Assembly (NCBI GenBank): GCA_937976335.1
Contig: CALJRW010000045.1
Span: forward strand, 1 to 61,450
DNA from: an uncultured bacterium
Lineage (GTDB): Bacteria > Bdellovibrionota_C > UBA2361 > CALJRW01
Length of the DNA: 61,450 nucleotides
Direction: 5' to 3'
Of this stretch, positions 15,724 to 24,706 are shown one piece after another (position 1 is the stretch's first letter; each line of letters opens with the position of its first letter). The position numbers were made by a program, and so were the translations under genes. The notes under the pieces are model-generated. The model saw only the letters and a program-made list of their open reading frames with translations. It was not told the DNA's origin and did not search any database.

Positions 15724-17349
15724 CTACTCAAATGATAATTGCTTAACCTTAATCTCAGCAATATCTTCTTCACTAAGCTCGTAAAGAAGATGGGAATGAA
15801 CCACATGCCTAATAGGCTCTTTGATACTCATTAAATTATCCATTTTTTTTCCATTCTTTAGTATGCCTAGCAAATAATTAACATCTATTAAATTCTTACC
15901 TACCTTTAACTTTTTCTCACCTCTTACTAATTTGATATCTGGATTTTTTTCTAAATAATCTCTTATATAATTACTATTTTGCTTCCAGCTTAAGTTAGAA
16001 TCAGCTAAGTATTTATAAGCTTTCTTTTTATCCCAAATTAATTCATTAGTGTAAGACAAATAATGAGGGAAGAAAGAAAGGACTGAAAGTATTGTCGGCA
16101 AAGTTACTATAAATAATTTTTTATTATATTTTGAAAAATGAGAAGAAAGTGACGCAATACTAAGATATATAAAAGGAAGAACAGGCATTATATATCTAAT
16201 ACCTAATTGCGAAGTATTAACACTCATAAAGACAAAATAGAACAATGCCGGGAAGAATATAAAAAGTATTTCTTCTTTTAGTTTATGTTTATTTTTAAAT
16301 CTTAAAAATAAACTGATTATCAATAAAAAAAGAGTTCCTAAAGGCAGTTTATAAAGGAGAATATAAAAATAGTAAGATATGAAACCAACATTTTTTGTTT
16401 TTCCTTCTTTATCAATTTCAATTCCAATTCTACCATTTAAATAAGTTGGTCCATTTGCAATTCCTTTCTCCATTTTCGCCTGCCCAAAGTCAATTGTTTT
16501 TACGTACGCATATGGCAAGGGAATAGAAGTAATATAAATTTTATCTAAGAATGTTGTTATTTTCTTTAAACCATTACTTTCAAATTTGTATGTACTAGAT
16601 TTTTTAAAACTGCCTGAAAAGGAGTAACCTACATTAATAGCTAGTACAAATACAAAAGCTAATACAAAAATAAAAATAGAAGCTTTAGTGAAATTTCTTC
16701 TTAATTTATCTTTATTGTGTAAAAAAAATTGAATAAAAAGAATTGGAAATAAAATTAAGGCAGTAACACGAGTTAAATTTGCAAAGATAAAACTTACTAA
16801 AAGTAATAAAAAATATAACTTTTTTTTACTTTTTAAATACTTCCAGCTAATAAAACAAGTAGTAAAAAAAAATGTTCCTGTAAGAATATCTTGAGTTATC
16901 ACTCTAGAATGAGCAATGATATTAGGATCAAAAGATATTAAAATAAGCCCTAATGTAGCTCCAAGTGGAGAATAAAATTCTTTTGCCCATAAAAAGACAC
17001 TAAGAATCATTAAAGAAGCTCCAAACATTGATATTAATTTTGCTAGATAAAACTTACTATCTTTAAAACTAGAATTAATAAATATGCTCAATTTTTTAAC
17101 AATTTGTTTAGGAATAAGATTAGAAAAAAACGGAAAAACTCCCTGAGCAGGCATTAAATTAGCATACGAAACCGATCTATCAATTCGTTGAATTGTTTCT
17201 CCGCTAAGAACCGATTTACCATTATGATAATGCACTCCTTCATCTAGAGTTATACTTTTTATATTTGGAAAAAATAAACTAGAAATTGTTAGAATAGAAA
17301 AAACTGCAATAAAGAGTAATGGTATAGGTAAAGAATGCAATTTTTTCAT
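15724..17349 (-). CDS. GT-C fold membrane glycosyltransferase (GT39/PMT-like)
   Basis: A 541-residue polytopic protein with about 10-12 helices. Near the N-terminus after helix 1 lies ITLDEGVHYHNGKSVL, the acidic DE motif of GT-C enzymes that use polyprenyl-phosphate sugars, followed by the conserved helix region FDPNIIAHSRVITQDILTG. The typical GIRYIMPVLPFIYL comes later, with a soluble C-terminal tail (about 430-541). Likely transfers a sugar to a protein or lipid at the periplasmic face; donor and acceptor unknown. It stands alone, divergent from the M48 gene. Confidence 0.8.
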   Translation of the reverse strand: MKKLHSLPIPLLFIAVFSILTISSLFFPNIKSITLDEGVHYHNGKSVLSGETIQRIDRSVSYANLMPAQGVFPFFSNLIPKQIVKKLSIFINSSFKDSKFYLAKLISMFGASLMILSVFLWAKEFYSPLGATLGLILISFDPNIIAHSRVITQDILTGTFFFTTCFISWKYLKSKKKLYFLLLLVSFIFANLTRVTALILFPILFIQFFLHNKDKLRRNFTKASIFIFVLAFVFVLAINVGYSFSGSFKKSSTYKFESNGLKKITTFLDKIYITSIPLPYAYVKTIDFGQAKMEKGIANGPTYLNGRIGIEIDKEGKTKNVGFISYYFYILLYKLPLGTLFLLIISLFLRFKNKHKLKEEILFIFFPALFYFVFMSVNTSQLGIRYIMPVLPFIYLSIASLSSHFSKYNKKLFIVTLPTILSVLSFFPHYLSYTNELIWDKKKAYKYLADSNLSWKQNSNYIRDYLEKNPDIKLVRGEKKLKVGKNLIDVNYLLGILKNGKKMDNLMSIKEPIRHVVHSHLLYELSEEDIAEIKVKQLSFE

Positions 17350-17443
17350 TATTTTGAGCTTATATTATTTTGCCAAACTAGGACAGCCTCTCCAAACAAA
17401 CCCTAGACACTCTACATCTCAATGCCTCTGCGTCACTAAAAAT

Positions 17444-17470
17444 ATCAACTCCATAAGATCTAGAGTTGAT
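17444..17470. promoter_or_regulatory. Inverted repeat upstream of the M48 protease
   Basis: atcaactc and gagttgat, 8-bp arms separated by 11 bp, about 50 bp before the M48 start. Possible operator; no other support. Confidence 0.25.
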
Positions 17471-17519
17471 TTAGAGTAATTGCACGCTTGTCATATAAGT
17501 TCTAGAATAGAGGATATAA

Positions 17520-19463
17520 ATGGCAACTTTTTTTAAACATCAAAATAGAGCAAGAAAGAGCACTACTTTTTTATTATTTCTTTATATACTCTCAGTAATT
17601 ACAATAATAATTGGCACATATTTTTTTATTCTTTGGCTTTTTACCTTAACAAATAATAATACTAGTTTCTACTCACAACCTTTGTGGCACCCTGAGATGT
17701 TTAAACATATTTCTGCTTCGCTAATTTTACTTGTTGGAGGTGGAACAATGTATAAATCCTTACAACTCAGTAAAGGAGGTAGCACTGTAGCTGAAATGTT
17801 AGGTGGCAGACTAGTTAACCAATCCTCTACTGGACTCAACGAAAGAAGATTACTAAATATTGTTCAAGAAATTGCAATTGCTTCTGGAACAAAAGTTCCA
17901 CCAATTTACATATTGGATAGAGAAAAAGGAATTAATGCATTTGCAGCTGGATTTAAAACTGGACAAGCAGTTATTGCTGTAAGTCGTGGTTGCTCTGAAT
18001 TATTAACTAGAGATGAGCTTCAAGGTGTTATTGCTCACGAATTCAGTCATATCATAAATGGAGACATGCGTCTAAATATTCGTCTTATGTGCATTCTTCA
18101 TGGAATACTAGTAATTGCTCTTACAGGATATACTTTAGTTAGATTAAGCTCAAGAACTTCACAATATTCATCCTCTAATTCAAAAAGAAACGGTGGTGGT
18201 GGAATCTTTTTAATACTTGGAGCTGGATTAATGATACTCGGCTATACCGGTGTCTTCTTTTCTAATTTAATTAAAATGGCAGTTTCAAGACAAAGAGAGT
18301 TTTTAGCAGATGCTTCCGCAGTTCAATTCACAAGAAATCCATCCGGAATTGGAGGGGCACTAAAGAAAATTGGCTCTATTACTCTAGGTTCAAGAATTTC
18401 TCATCCTCGTGCCGAAGAAGCAAGTCATATGTTTTTTGCAAGAGGTATTAAATCTAAGTTGATACAACTTCTCTCAACACACCCACCCCTTGATAAAAGA
18501 ATTAAAAAAATCGATCCAAGTTTTGATGGAATATTTGTATACAAAAGTATTGCTGAAATTTCAAAAAATGTTTTTGAAGAAACTAAAGAGAAATATGGGA
18601 ACAATGACGAAGACAAAGGAGATTTTGCAACTTCTATTTTAAAACCAGAAAAAATAGTAGATAAAATTGGAACTTTTGATCCTGAAAGTTTAACCACTGC
18701 AAAAGGGATCTTATTTACAATCCCTTTATTTCTTTTATCATCTGCTCAAAATCCATACAGTGCTCAAGCACTAATTTTCTGTCTTTTACTTTCTCCTGAA
18801 AAAGAAAATAGAAGAAAACAACTAGAGATTATTAAAAATACAAAGATCAAAGGTATAGAAGAAGAAGTCATACAAACTGAGAAAATCACTAAATCTTTAG
18901 AAAAAAAACATCGCTTACCTTTAGTAGATCTCGCCCTTGCTAGTCTCTTACAAATGTCAAAATCTCAATACTTCGTTTTTAGAAAAGCGGTGGATGATTT
19001 AATACATGCTGATGACCATATGAATGTCTTTGAGTATACACTCCATTGCATAGTTCTACGACATCTCGATCCAAAATTTGGGAAAGAAAATCCAATTGCA
19101 CTTGAGAAAACAAGCCTTAAAAGTTTGGTAAAACCTGTAAACAATTTACTTCTTGCTTTAGCCATACTCGGAAACGACAGTACTGAAGATGCTAAGAAAG
19201 CTTATGAAGCTGGTGCGGAACATTGCGGAATAGATAAAAATTTAAGAGCTGAGTTTAATACAGACCTCGACATTTCTACAAACTTTTTAGATAATTCTTT
19301 AAAAAAGATAATTAATATTAGCCCTGATATAAAAGAAAAAATTCTCTTAGCATGCGTTGCATGTATTACAATAGATAAAACCATTACCGTGAATGAATTT
19401 GAACTTATTAGAGCTATTTCTGATTCTTTAGATTGTCCATTACCACCGCTTAGTAATATTTAA
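17520..19463 (+). CDS. Integral-membrane M48 metallopeptidase (HtpX-like) with long C-terminal extension
   Basis: A 647-residue zinc protease. Two N-terminal helices (about 16-42 and 62-80) precede the M48 domain: HEFSH zinc site (H173, E174, H177) in GVIAHEFSHIINGD, a hydrophobic hairpin around 190-245, and the third ligand E260 in SRQREFLADASAVQ. HtpX itself ends near residue 290. Here a further 340 residues follow, helical and without membrane segments except a possible one near 400, of no family I recognise. Probably membrane-protein quality control. The start is supported by GAGG 6 nt upstream. Confidence 0.88.
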   Translation: MATFFKHQNRARKSTTFLLFLYILSVITIIIGTYFFILWLFTLTNNNTSFYSQPLWHPEMFKHISASLILLVGGGTMYKSLQLSKGGSTVAEMLGGRLVNQSSTGLNERRLLNIVQEIAIASGTKVPPIYILDREKGINAFAAGFKTGQAVIAVSRGCSELLTRDELQGVIAHEFSHIINGDMRLNIRLMCILHGILVIALTGYTLVRLSSRTSQYSSSNSKRNGGGGIFLILGAGLMILGYTGVFFSNLIKMAVSRQREFLADASAVQFTRNPSGIGGALKKIGSITLGSRISHPRAEEASHMFFARGIKSKLIQLLSTHPPLDKRIKKIDPSFDGIFVYKSIAEISKNVFEETKEKYGNNDEDKGDFATSILKPEKIVDKIGTFDPESLTTAKGILFTIPLFLLSSAQNPYSAQALIFCLLLSPEKENRRKQLEIIKNTKIKGIEEEVIQTEKITKSLEKKHRLPLVDLALASLLQMSKSQYFVFRKAVDDLIHADDHMNVFEYTLHCIVLRHLDPKFGKENPIALEKTSLKSLVKPVNNLLLALAILGNDSTEDAKKAYEAGAEHCGIDKNLRAEFNTDLDISTNFLDNSLKKIINISPDIKEKILLACVACITIDKTITVNEFELIRAISDSLDCPLPPLSNI

Positions 19464-19489
19464 TAACGCAGAAGTTCTTACTACTACAG

Positions 19490-19822
19490 TTACTTACTGA
19501 TATTATCAAAAAACTCTTTAGGCCGATTAAACTGCCAAGGATCCCGAGTGCTACATTTATGAACCTTAACTGATTTCCAAACATTGCCAATTACATAAGG
19601 CTCTCTATCAAGCCATTCGTTTAATTCTTTTTCCGTAGAAAAGTTCATAAACAATGAAGAACCAATCATATTTCCATTATCATCTAAAATTGCTGCTCCG
19701 TACCACATGTTTCCTGATGCTAATAATTCCTCACCTAAAGCAATATGAGCATCACGAACAGCAAGTCGCCGTTCCATCGCTTTTTCATCTGTGCCATCAA
19801 GTCCTATTACTAAAAATTGCAT
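19490..19822 (-). CDS. YCII-related protein
   Basis: A 110-residue YciI-like protein (FLVIGLDGTDEKAMERR, ALGEELLASGNMWYGAAILDDNGNMIGS, NEWLDREPYVIGNVW). It keeps the family fold but has no certain catalytic role. The start chosen is the ATG at 19822 with AAGG about 8 nt upstream; a longer reading from 19864 would run over the end of the GNAT gene. Third gene of an operon HAD - GNAT - YCII, 17 bp after the GNAT stop. Confidence 0.85.
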   Translation of the reverse strand: MQFLVIGLDGTDEKAMERRLAVRDAHIALGEELLASGNMWYGAAILDDNGNMIGSSLFMNFSTEKELNEWLDREPYVIGNVWKSVKVHKCSTRDPWQFNRPKEFFDNISK

Positions 19823-19839
19823 ATTTTTCCTTATAATTT

Positions 19840-20319
19840 TTAAATTAAATCGCGAAAGTGCCATTCACAAGCATTAGTAAAACATTTTTCTTCTAAAAAA
19901 TCCTTCTTCATTTTATCCTTTGCTGCACAAACTACAATAGAAATTGCACTATTACTAACAGATTTAGCTTTTTCTTCAACAGATTTTAAAAGAGACAAAC
20001 CAACATCTTCATATTTAAACTCTGAGTTAATACAAAAATCATCAATTAAAACTGGCTTTCCAGACTTATAAACTGGTGGAACTTCAACCATTATACCGAT
20101 AATAAAGCCAATAACTATAGAATTCGATTCAGCTACATACAAAATAGTTTTGTTATCTTTAATTAGTGAACTAAAATACTTTGCATGAATTTCTTTAGCT
20201 CCATCTGCTGATTGCCAATAATTTGGTTCCCATTTTGAATATTCATCACGCTTTGCTTGAGCAAGATCTGTCATTGGCGCAATATCTGAATTTGTTGCCT
20301 CCCTTATAATAAAATTCAT
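19840..20319 (-). CDS. GNAT-family N-acetyltransferase
   Basis: A 159-residue acetyl-CoA-dependent transferase-like protein. The N-terminal FIIREATNSDIAPMTDLA is the usual GNAT start, ILYVAESNSIVIGFIIG forms beta strands 2-4, and VLIDDFCINSEFKYEDVGLSLL replaces the classical Q/RxxGxG/A loop with a weaker version. I use the ATG at 20319 (GGAG 9 nt upstream) rather than the in-frame TTG at 20334, which overlaps that ribosome site. Middle gene of the HAD-GNAT-YCII operon. Substrate unknown. Confidence 0.82.
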   Translation of the reverse strand: MNFIIREATNSDIAPMTDLAQAKRDEYSKWEPNYWQSADGAKEIHAKYFSSLIKDNKTILYVAESNSIVIGFIIGIMVEVPPVYKSGKPVLIDDFCINSEFKYEDVGLSLLKSVEEKAKSVSNSAISIVVCAAKDKMKKDFLEEKCFTNACEWHFRDLI

Positions 20320-20346
20320 AGTGAAAATCTCCAAATTAGACTGATG

Positions 20347-21042
20347 CTAAAAGTATAAAGTAAGAAGTTTAGATAAATCAAAAATAGTACTATCTTGCTT
20401 CCAATCTCTTTCCATGCCGTTACGAGCTATTAATATTGATTTAATTCCTGCTGAACGAGCTCCTTCAATATCCTTTCTCTCATTTCCTACATATGCAATT
20501 TCACTTCTCTTAACCTTTAATTGTTCCATCAACATCTCATAACCAGCTACATCTGGCTTTCTTTTACCTACATCTACTGATGTTAGAAAAACATCTACAA
20601 AAGGTTGAAAAAGTCTTACGTCTTCTATAGCAAATTCCTTTGACATTCCATAAGGAACATCTGTGAGTATGCCAATTTTAACATTTCTTTTTTTAAGTTC
20701 AGCCAAAGACGACAGAGTATCTTCATATGGTTCTGACATGTTTTGAAAAAAACTAAAAAATGTTTTACAAGCTTTGTTAATCAGAGCAGAGCTATCAGTA
20801 CCCCAGCACGAAAGAACTTCTTTAAAGATTTTATCACATGTTATTTCATCAATCCTAGGATTCTCACGAGTATTGAATTTTCCTAGACAAGAAGAAGCAA
20901 GAGTTAATTCAGACAAAGAAGGCGTGAGTTTACAAGCTTTTGCAATTTCCTTTAAGACTTTTAAATAATGATCACGCCAACTTAGTTTCATACCTTTATA
21001 GGCAATTAGAGTTTCTCCTAAATCAAATCCTATCGCTTTCAT
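20347..21042 (-). CDS. HAD-superfamily hydrolase
   Basis: A 231-residue HAD phosphatase-like protein. Motif I is GFDLGETL, with nucleophile D7 but Gly in place of the second Asp. Motif II lies in GILTDVPYGM, motif III is the Lys of GKRKPDVAGYEML, and motif IV lies in YVGNERKDIEGARSAGI, which has N/D ligands. The missing acid/base Asp of motif I is seen in a number of HADs and may change or reduce phosphatase activity. First gene of the operon, with TAAAAT ending 6 nt before the ATG. Confidence 0.87.
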   Translation of the reverse strand: MKAIGFDLGETLIAYKGMKLSWRDHYLKVLKEIAKACKLTPSLSELTLASSCLGKFNTRENPRIDEITCDKIFKEVLSCWGTDSSALINKACKTFFSFFQNMSEPYEDTLSSLAELKKRNVKIGILTDVPYGMSKEFAIEDVRLFQPFVDVFLTSVDVGKRKPDVAGYEMLMEQLKVKRSEIAYVGNERKDIEGARSAGIKSILIARNGMERDWKQDSTIFDLSKLLTLYF

Positions 21043-21174
21043 TACGTTATTTTAGATTTATCTGAGACTTTGATCTAAGTCAAGATTACGAAATTTAAAA
21101 CTACAAAACTATTTTCCATGTGTCGTTGGGTATATTACGAGTCCTCGCAGAATGATAATGTATAATGAAATCTC

Positions 21175-21226
21175 GAAGTATTTGAACACTAGAGACGTGC
21201 TGAAGAGATGTATTTTTAAATACTTC
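21175..21226. repeat. Degenerate relative of the 122-bp MITE
   Basis: gaagtattt (21175-21183) and aaatacttc (21218-21226) form arms around a centre containing acgtgct, matching the inner half of the element at 3309-3430 (aagtatttgaa ... gcgtgct ... tattttcaaatactt). The outer gtaagcgttcagg ends are not present. It lies in the 230-bp gap between the HAD gene and the secreted-protein genes. Confidence 0.45.
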
Positions 21227-21272
21227 TCTTCAAAATAAAGATATCAAATAACTTTAAAGCTTACAAAAAAAC

Positions 21273-22436
21273 CTATCTACAACTACTAACATGCTCAGGC
21301 ATATTATCAGATAAAGCTAAGTTTGTAGCATGTAACTTATTTGCTTTAGTCTCGAATTTATTTGCTCTCTTAAGATTTCCACCAACTTCTCTAAATTTTT
21401 GAATAGCAATAAAAACTTCATCTAAAATTTCTTGAGAAATTTCTCTATATTCATTTAGAGTATTTACATTACTCGTTGCTACACAGAATTTGGTTTCACT
21501 ACACATTTCACCAATAGATTCAGGTTCCCATGATTTTTTCCAACCTGCTATGCCATACTCAATAAACATCTTTCTACCATCTCTTGCATAAATTCTGGTA
21601 CTACTGCCTTTCTTACTTTTCTTTCTTATTTTTCTAAGTACTTTATTAGCAAATTTAGCAAATTTCTTTACTGCACCATCCATTTTACGCTGATTACTCT
21701 TAACATTAAAGCTAGAACAACACGAATTTCCATCACCTTCACAAATTTCGCACCTATCTATTATTCTTGCTGAAGTTGCGGTTGGAATTCTACTCGAACA
21801 ACCTGTTGTTGAGATACTATCAATCGCTAAATCAGAGTTAGGTCCTGAACCAGCAATATCTAAAATTATAGATCCTGTTTTCGTAAAATTAGCTGCTTGA
21901 GATCCTATTGGAATAAAATTATTAATTGGGAATATAATAGGTGTTAAGCTGTTAATTCCTGAATTCAGAGTTTGTGTTTGGTATGAACTTCCACCATCTG
22001 TAGAGTTAATGATTAAAGTAAGTGAAAGTGGTTGGTTATTTGCAATATCAAAAGCAACTACATCAATTCTAAAACCATCAGAATCTGATATGTTTAAAAT
22101 ATCCTGCGTTGTATCAATACCTGCCAAACCTATCTCGTTGGAGCTTACACTACTAGCATTCCAAATAATTCTAGAACTTCCAGTTGTTGTTACATCAAGC
22201 GAGTGAGTTAAAAGACCGGCTACAGTTTGAAGAGTTACATCTAAAGCCCCTCCTGCCTTAGTTACAATTTGATGCCTAATTCCTCCAATAGCAGATGAAG
22301 CAACTACAGATACATGAGCTGTATCACCAGAAGTACTGACACTACTTTCAGCATTACCAGAGTTAAAATCATCTATGGTTATAGCAAAAGCTACAGATGG
22401 AATTAAAATAAGCAAAAGCACTAGAACCTTTTTCAT
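21273..22436 (-). CDS. Secreted Cys-containing protein, paralogue of the upstream gene
   Basis: A 387-residue exported protein. After the signal peptide (MKKVLVLLLILIPSVAFA) comes a roughly 200-residue beta-rich domain starting IDDFNSGNAES, then a CEICEGDGNSCC unit, then a basic helical segment (residues about 245-275, many K/R) and a C-terminal region with MCSETKFC and a final SSCR. The same N-terminal domain, the CxxCxGDGxSC unit and the CxxTxFC...C tail occur in the next gene upstream (22519-24213), so they are paralogues. ATG at 22436 has GGAGG just upstream; TTG at 22448 is rejected. Function unknown; probably cell-surface or matrix. Confidence 0.75.
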   Translation of the reverse strand: MKKVLVLLLILIPSVAFAITIDDFNSGNAESSVSTSGDTAHVSVVASSAIGGIRHQIVTKAGGALDVTLQTVAGLLTHSLDVTTTGSSRIIWNASSVSSNEIGLAGIDTTQDILNISDSDGFRIDVVAFDIANNQPLSLTLIINSTDGGSSYQTQTLNSGINSLTPIIFPINNFIPIGSQAANFTKTGSIILDIAGSGPNSDLAIDSISTTGCSSRIPTATSARIIDRCEICEGDGNSCCSSFNVKSNQRKMDGAVKKFAKFANKVLRKIRKKSKKGSSTRIYARDGRKMFIEYGIAGWKKSWEPESIGEMCSETKFCVATSNVNTLNEYREISQEILDEVFIAIQKFREVGGNLKRANKFETKANKLHATNLALSDNMPEHVSSCR

Positions 22437-22470
22437 AAAGACCTCCAAAATAAAACCCTAACATAAATAA

Positions 22471-22500
22471 AAAGTTATCTAAAATCTTTTAGATAACTTT
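22471..22500 (-). terminator. Terminator/hairpin between the paralogous secreted-protein genes
   Basis: A perfect 14-bp stem aaagttatctaaaa / ttttagataacttt with a 2-base loop; on the minus strand it is followed by ttatttatg, a weak T-rich tail. It lies between the stop of the upstream paralogue (22519) and the start of the downstream one (22436), so it may end or attenuate the first transcript. Confidence 0.55.
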
Positions 22501-22518
22501 GCTATTTTCTAAACTATA

Positions 22519-24213
22519 TTAACTACATGTACTAACTGCTAAAGGAACCTCATTAGAAGTTGCAATCACTTCATCATATTTCTTCCTAGCATTGTTAAAT
22601 AATTTCCTAATTTTTCTTACATTTCCAACTATATTCCTTGCTTTTTTTGCTCCTTTTTTAGCAATTTTGAATAAGCTTAAAGCATTAGCTTGATATGTAT
22701 TAATTGCATCTTCATTACTAATGCTAGAGCAAAAATTAGTATTTCCACATGAATCAAACTCCGTAGGCAGAGCAGTCCAAGCATTTACCCAGTTTACAAA
22801 ATATAATGCATTAGAAGCAGCTAATTGTTTTTTTACATATCTTTTTAACGTTCCTTTAGATTGTCTTTTCGCAAATTGTAGTATTTTCCTATTAATCCTA
22901 TCTTGCTCAATAGCACCATTATCCATATCTCTCTGTAAATCAGAAATATTTTGCGCCTCACAAGCTAAACAAGAATTTCCATCACCATTACAAACACCAC
23001 ATCTATCTAAGACTGAGCTTCCATTGCTAACACCTGCACAATCAGCACACGTTGTTCCATCTCCACCACATAAATTACATGCATCAAGAACTAATCCACT
23101 ATTTGGCACTCCATCACAACCTTTTGAATCTTCACATTCATCAATAGTCATCTGAGCTGAATTAGAATCAGCAGTACACTGAACACCTCCTTGAATAGAA
23201 CACTCATATACTCCATCAACATTACAAAGTGGAGTTGCAAAACTACTCCCACAACTAGTACCTAATTGAGGATAAGCTTCGTCAACTGCTCCATCACAGT
23301 TATTATCTATTCCATCACAAAATTCTGGTTGCGGTGTGTAGTCAGGAACACAGCTACAACTATTCGGAGCAGTTCCACTCCATACTCCAGGACCACATAA
23401 TCCGATATCACCAGTATCGCAAACTTCTCCTGGCAATGCGTTTCCATTAGGAACACCTAAACAATCTTGACAAGTTGTGCTATCTCCATCACAAACCCCG
23501 CACTCGTCAAAAACTGAAACATTAGGTTCTGGAATTGTTGAACTACATCCAGTTGTACCAAACCATTCGATATCTAAATCAACAGATGGAGCAAAGCTTC
23601 CTACGATCTCTACCTTAATTGCTCCAATGTTATCGAACTCAACTGGATTAATAGAAATATTAGTAAACTCTGAAAATGGAAAAATTAATAATTCAGGCAT
23701 CCCAAGTGCTACCTCTTGAACAAGTGTCTTTTTCAATGAAGCCACTCTGTTTGCATTTGAATACGCAGTGATAATTACGTCTACCGGCGCATCATCTGAA
23801 AACACAACATTTAACTGAAACCCATCTACTGCAGGATTAGGAGAAGGAGTAAACTCTTGTGCTAAATCAACACCACCTAAACCAGTTGGATTAAAACTAT
23901 TATGGTCAGTATCTCCATCCCAAATAACTTCTGTCCTTCCAGTTGCAGCGCTACTTCCTTGAAGATGAGATAACAATCCAAATTCAACTCTACTTGATAT
24001 TTCATTCCCACTTTCAAGATTTGCTTCTTGACTTCTAGCTCCGCCAACTGCAGTGCTAGTTACAGCTCCGTTAGAACTAGATGAACCTGGAACTGTCTCC
24101 CTTATTACAAGATCTCCATTTTCAAAATCATCAAGAGTTAAAGCGAAAGAAGAAGGAGAAAGTAAAAATAGAGAGAATAATAGAGTAAAAATAGAGTTAG
24201 CTAACCTTTTCAT
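22519..24213 (-). CDS. Secreted Cys-rich protein with MopE-type and CGVCxGDG motifs
   Basis: A 564-residue exported protein. Signal peptide (about 1-24), a roughly 200-residue domain beginning LDDFENGDLVIRE, then a Cys-rich zone (about 235-425): DECGVCDGDSTTC, the MopE-type motif FCDGIDNNCDGAVDE, and further DACNLCGGDGTTC and DRCGVCNGDGNSC units. A helical basic region and a C-terminal tail with SCGNTNFC and STCS follow, shared with 21273-22436. MopE-type motifs are associated with metal (copper, calcium) binding in secreted proteins. The start has AAGGA upstream. Likely surface or matrix protein; exact role unknown. Confidence 0.8.
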   Translation of the reverse strand: MKRLANSIFTLLFSLFLLSPSSFALTLDDFENGDLVIRETVPGSSSSNGAVTSTAVGGARSQEANLESGNEISSRVEFGLLSHLQGSSAATGRTEVIWDGDTDHNSFNPTGLGGVDLAQEFTPSPNPAVDGFQLNVVFSDDAPVDVIITAYSNANRVASLKKTLVQEVALGMPELLIFPFSEFTNISINPVEFDNIGAIKVEIVGSFAPSVDLDIEWFGTTGCSSTIPEPNVSVFDECGVCDGDSTTCQDCLGVPNGNALPGEVCDTGDIGLCGPGVWSGTAPNSCSCVPDYTPQPEFCDGIDNNCDGAVDEAYPQLGTSCGSSFATPLCNVDGVYECSIQGGVQCTADSNSAQMTIDECEDSKGCDGVPNSGLVLDACNLCGGDGTTCADCAGVSNGSSVLDRCGVCNGDGNSCLACEAQNISDLQRDMDNGAIEQDRINRKILQFAKRQSKGTLKRYVKKQLAASNALYFVNWVNAWTALPTEFDSCGNTNFCSSISNEDAINTYQANALSLFKIAKKGAKKARNIVGNVRKIRKLFNNARKKYDEVIATSNEVPLAVSTCS

Positions 24214-24283
24214 TAGAAATCCTTAAAAACAAATGAATTTAGACAAGCTAAAATTATCAAGCGCAGATAATTCACACAAGATA

Positions 24284-24309
24284 GAAAATGGCTTGACATG
24301 GCATTTTCT
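24284..24309 (-). terminator. Weak hairpin after the FKBP gene
   Basis: tagaaaatg and cattttcta form a 9-bp stem about 50 bp beyond the FKBP stop codon; the T-tail is poor. It could end the FKBP transcript. Confidence 0.3.
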
Positions 24310-24355
24310 AACTATAATCAGTGCTATTACTTAAAATGTTATAAGCAAAATTCAA

Positions 24356-24706
24356 CTAAAGAATCTCTAATAATTCAACATCAAAAATTAAATTAGCATT
24401 TGCCGGAATTAAATCTCCTGCCCCATGCTCACCGTAAGCAAGATGGGCCGGTATCATTAAGGTTCGTTTTCCTCCCACTTTCATTCCTTGAACTCCCTCA
24501 TCCCATCCTTGAATAACCTGACCAACACCAAGTTTAAAATCAAAAGCTTGATTCCTACTATGAGAACTATCAAATTCAAGACCTTTTTCTCCATCCATGT
24601 TTAACCATCCAGTGTAGTGCACGCTAACTCGTTGCCCTTTTTTAGCTTCTTCCCCACTTCCCTCTTGTAAATCTGTATATGTTAGTTTTAAATCTGTCGT
24701 GCTCAC
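24356..24706 (-). CDS. FKBP-type peptidyl-prolyl isomerase
   Basis: A 116-residue single-domain FKBP without signal peptide, so cytoplasmic. The active-site motifs are complete: VSVHYTGWL, DSSHSRNQAFDFKLG, VIQGWDEGVQGMKVGGKRTLMIP, LAYGEHGAG and LIFDVELLEI. It catalyses cis-trans isomerisation of Xaa-Pro bonds. It starts with GTG preceded by GGAG at 9 nt. No operon partner. Confidence 0.93.
   Translation of the reverse strand: MSTTDLKLTYTDLQEGSGEEAKKGQRVSVHYTGWLNMDGEKGLEFDSSHSRNQAFDFKLGVGQVIQGWDEGVQGMKVGGKRTLMIPAHLAYGEHGAGDLIPANANLIFDVELLEIL

Noticed and set aside
24293..24318. TTGACA and TATAAT on the plus strand
   Set aside because: Spacing is only 14 bp and no plus-strand gene follows within 400 bp; the sequence is better explained as the FKBP hairpin.
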